Shown: in pieces, positions 5,330 to 6,391 of the stretch
Layout of the letters: the number at the start of each line of letters is the position of its first letter
How positions within the stretch are numbered: position 1 is the first letter of the stretch
Source: an uncultured Caryophanales bacterium
GTDB lineage: Bacteria > Bacillota_I > Bacilli_A > RF39 > UBA660
Length of the DNA: 6,391 bases
Direction: 5' to 3'
Assembly (NCBI GenBank): GCA_937897245.1
Contig: CALCBO010000067.1
Span: 1 to 6,391 of the forward strand
The notes under the pieces: model-generated
Seen by the model: the letters and a program-made list of their open reading frames with translations, nothing else
Databases searched by the model: none
What the model was told of the DNA's origin: nothing
Made by a program: the position numbers and the translations under genes

Positions 5330-6391
5330 ATGAGAAGAAAAGATAAAAAGAAGTTTTATGGTACATTACTAGCAGGATTATTACTGTTAATTGGTTTAGG
5401 ATATGCATATTTAAGTAGTAATTTACAAATTAATGGAGATGCTTTATTTAAAAGGAGTACTTGGAATATACATTGGGTAAGTCCACCTACAATTTCAAGT
5501 GGAAGTGTAAGTGGTACAAATGTCACAACAGCCGCCCACGTCACAGGTACAAATAATGATACAGTAGAATACTCAATTACTCTAACTAATCCAAGAGATT
5601 ATTATGAGTTTACAGTTACTGCAGAAAATACAGGTACAATGGATGGAATGATATCAACTTTTTCAAATAAAGTATATTCAGGAACTACTGAAATAACTTT
5701 ACCTGATTATGTAAAAAGTGAAGTAACTTATAGTAATGGTGCCAAGGTAAAACAAAAACAAATCTTACGAGCAAACACCACAGAAACATTCAAAGTAAAA
5801 GTATATTATAGAGATGATATTGAGATTAATCAATTACCAGGAAGCGATACAACATTATCATTTAAATTTAATGTAACTTATGTCCAAGCCGATGACACTG
5901 CCATAGAAGTAATAGCCCCAGCATTTAATAATGATACACCATGGGAAGATGTCATAGAAGGAATCCAAAATGGAACACTAACTCCAACTGTGGGAGACAC
6001 TAAAACAGTAGATTTAGGTTCAACTCTAGGTACACATACTCTAAGAGTTGCGAACACTACAACACCAGCAGAGTGTTCTACTACAGGTTTCTCACAAACA
6101 GCGTGTGGCTTAGTTTTAGAATTTGCGGATATCATCACAACTCACAATATGAATCCATCAGGAGAGTATAAAGGAGTACAGTATAATACTGGCTGGAATG
6201 TAGATGGTTGGCCAGAGAGTTCTATGAGAACATATGTAAATAGTGATATATATAATGCACTATCTACAGCTTTAAAGAATGCGATAATTGACACAACAGT
6301 AGTATCAGGACATGGTTCAACATCAGGAGAGACAAACTTCACATCAACTGATAAACTATATTTATTGTCAACTCATGAAGTATGGGAAGAT
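5330..6391 (+). CDS. Membrane-anchored surface protein with DUF6273-like domain (3' end outside window)
   Basis: The frame is open from ATG 5330 to the window edge (354 codons) and continues beyond. AGAGG (5318-5322) lies 7 bases upstream. The N-terminus is basic (MRRKDKKK), followed by a hydrophobic segment at 10-28 ending AYLSS. This could be an uncleaved anchor or a signal peptide of the SipW/camelysin-like sort. Residues 37-190 are Thr/Ser/Val-rich and beta-like (TWNIHWV, a SGSVSGT motif, TVTAENTGTMDGMIS), resembling a CalY/TasA-like or other secreted beta-sandwich domain. This is inferred from pattern only. From about 200 the DUF6273-like region begins: DTKTVDLGSTLGTHTLRVAN, a C249/C259 pair, ADIITTHNMNPSG, GWPESSMRTYVNS and DKLYLLSTHEVWED at the edge. 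The family is frequent in gut Bacillota but has no established function. It has its own promoter, and the 3' part is richer in G+C than the neighbouring genes. Confidence 0.85.
   Translation, partial: MRRKDKKKFYGTLLAGLLLLIGLGYAYLSSNLQINGDALFKRSTWNIHWVSPPTISSGSVSGTNVTTAAHVTGTNNDTVEYSITLTNPRDYYEFTVTAENTGTMDGMISTFSNKVYSGTTEITLPDYVKSEVTYSNGAKVKQKQILRANTTETFKVKVYYRDDIEINQLPGSDTTLSFKFNVTYVQADDTAIEVIAPAFNNDTPWEDVIEGIQNGTLTPTVGDTKTVDLGSTLGTHTLRVANTTTPAECSTTGFSQTACGLVLEFADIITTHNMNPSGEYKGVQYNTGWNVDGWPESSMRTYVNSDIYNALSTALKNAIIDTTVVSGHGSTSGETNFTSTDKLYLLSTHEVWED

Noticed and set aside
5356..6342. Minus-strand open frames at 5356-5544, 5878-6138 and 6142-6342
   Set aside because: All three lie antisense to the continuous plus-strand surface-protein gene, have no good ribosome sites and show no recognisable motifs.

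Overview
The window is very AT-rich, and all seven genes lie on the plus strand with tight spacing, strong AGGAGG-like ribosome sites and U-tailed hairpin terminators. This points to a low-GC Bacillota, most likely an uncultured gut-type lineage of the Bacilli/Erysipelotrichia/RF39 kind. That placement is inferred from composition and protein families, not from a marker gene. All 16 tryptophan codons I counted are TGG and no gene has an internal TGA, so the standard bacterial code applies, not the Mycoplasma code.

Positions 1-1369 are the end of a capsule or exopolysaccharide glycosyltransferase cluster. It holds the C-terminus of a GT4 enzyme, then an overlapping PssD/Cps14F-like (Alg14-type) and PssE/Cps14G-like (Alg13-type) pair that should act together as one split glycosyltransferase. 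The PssE partner carries an unusual C-terminal membrane helix. The next gene (1403-3211) follows after 33 bases with no visible terminator. It encodes a 602-residue protein with a type IV prepilin N-terminus, two repeated beta-rich domains, paired cysteines and a C-terminal DUF6273-like domain. A terminator at 3210-3242 ends this unit.

Positions 3268-5215 look like a three-gene operon: a single-domain rhodanese, a small DedA/VTT membrane protein and RmuC. It ends at a terminator that overlaps the rmuC stop codon. The rhodanese-DedA adjacency mirrors known fusions of the two domains.

Positions 5228-6391 start a separate transcription unit. A near-consensus promoter (TTTACA, 17-base spacer, TATAAT) drives a membrane-anchored, threonine-rich surface protein whose DUF6273-like domain runs off the right edge. 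Its base composition is clearly less AT-rich than that of the other genes.

The most interesting theme is cell-surface biology. Two DUF6273-type proteins with different N-terminal anchors (a prepilin signal and a conventional N-terminal hydrophobic segment) lie close together, and the prepilin-like one is placed as if co-transcribed with glycosyltransferases. No RNA genes, CRISPR arrays, insertion sequences or attachment sites were seen. The only non-coding stretch over 100 bases is 5216-5329, which holds the terminator and promoter described.
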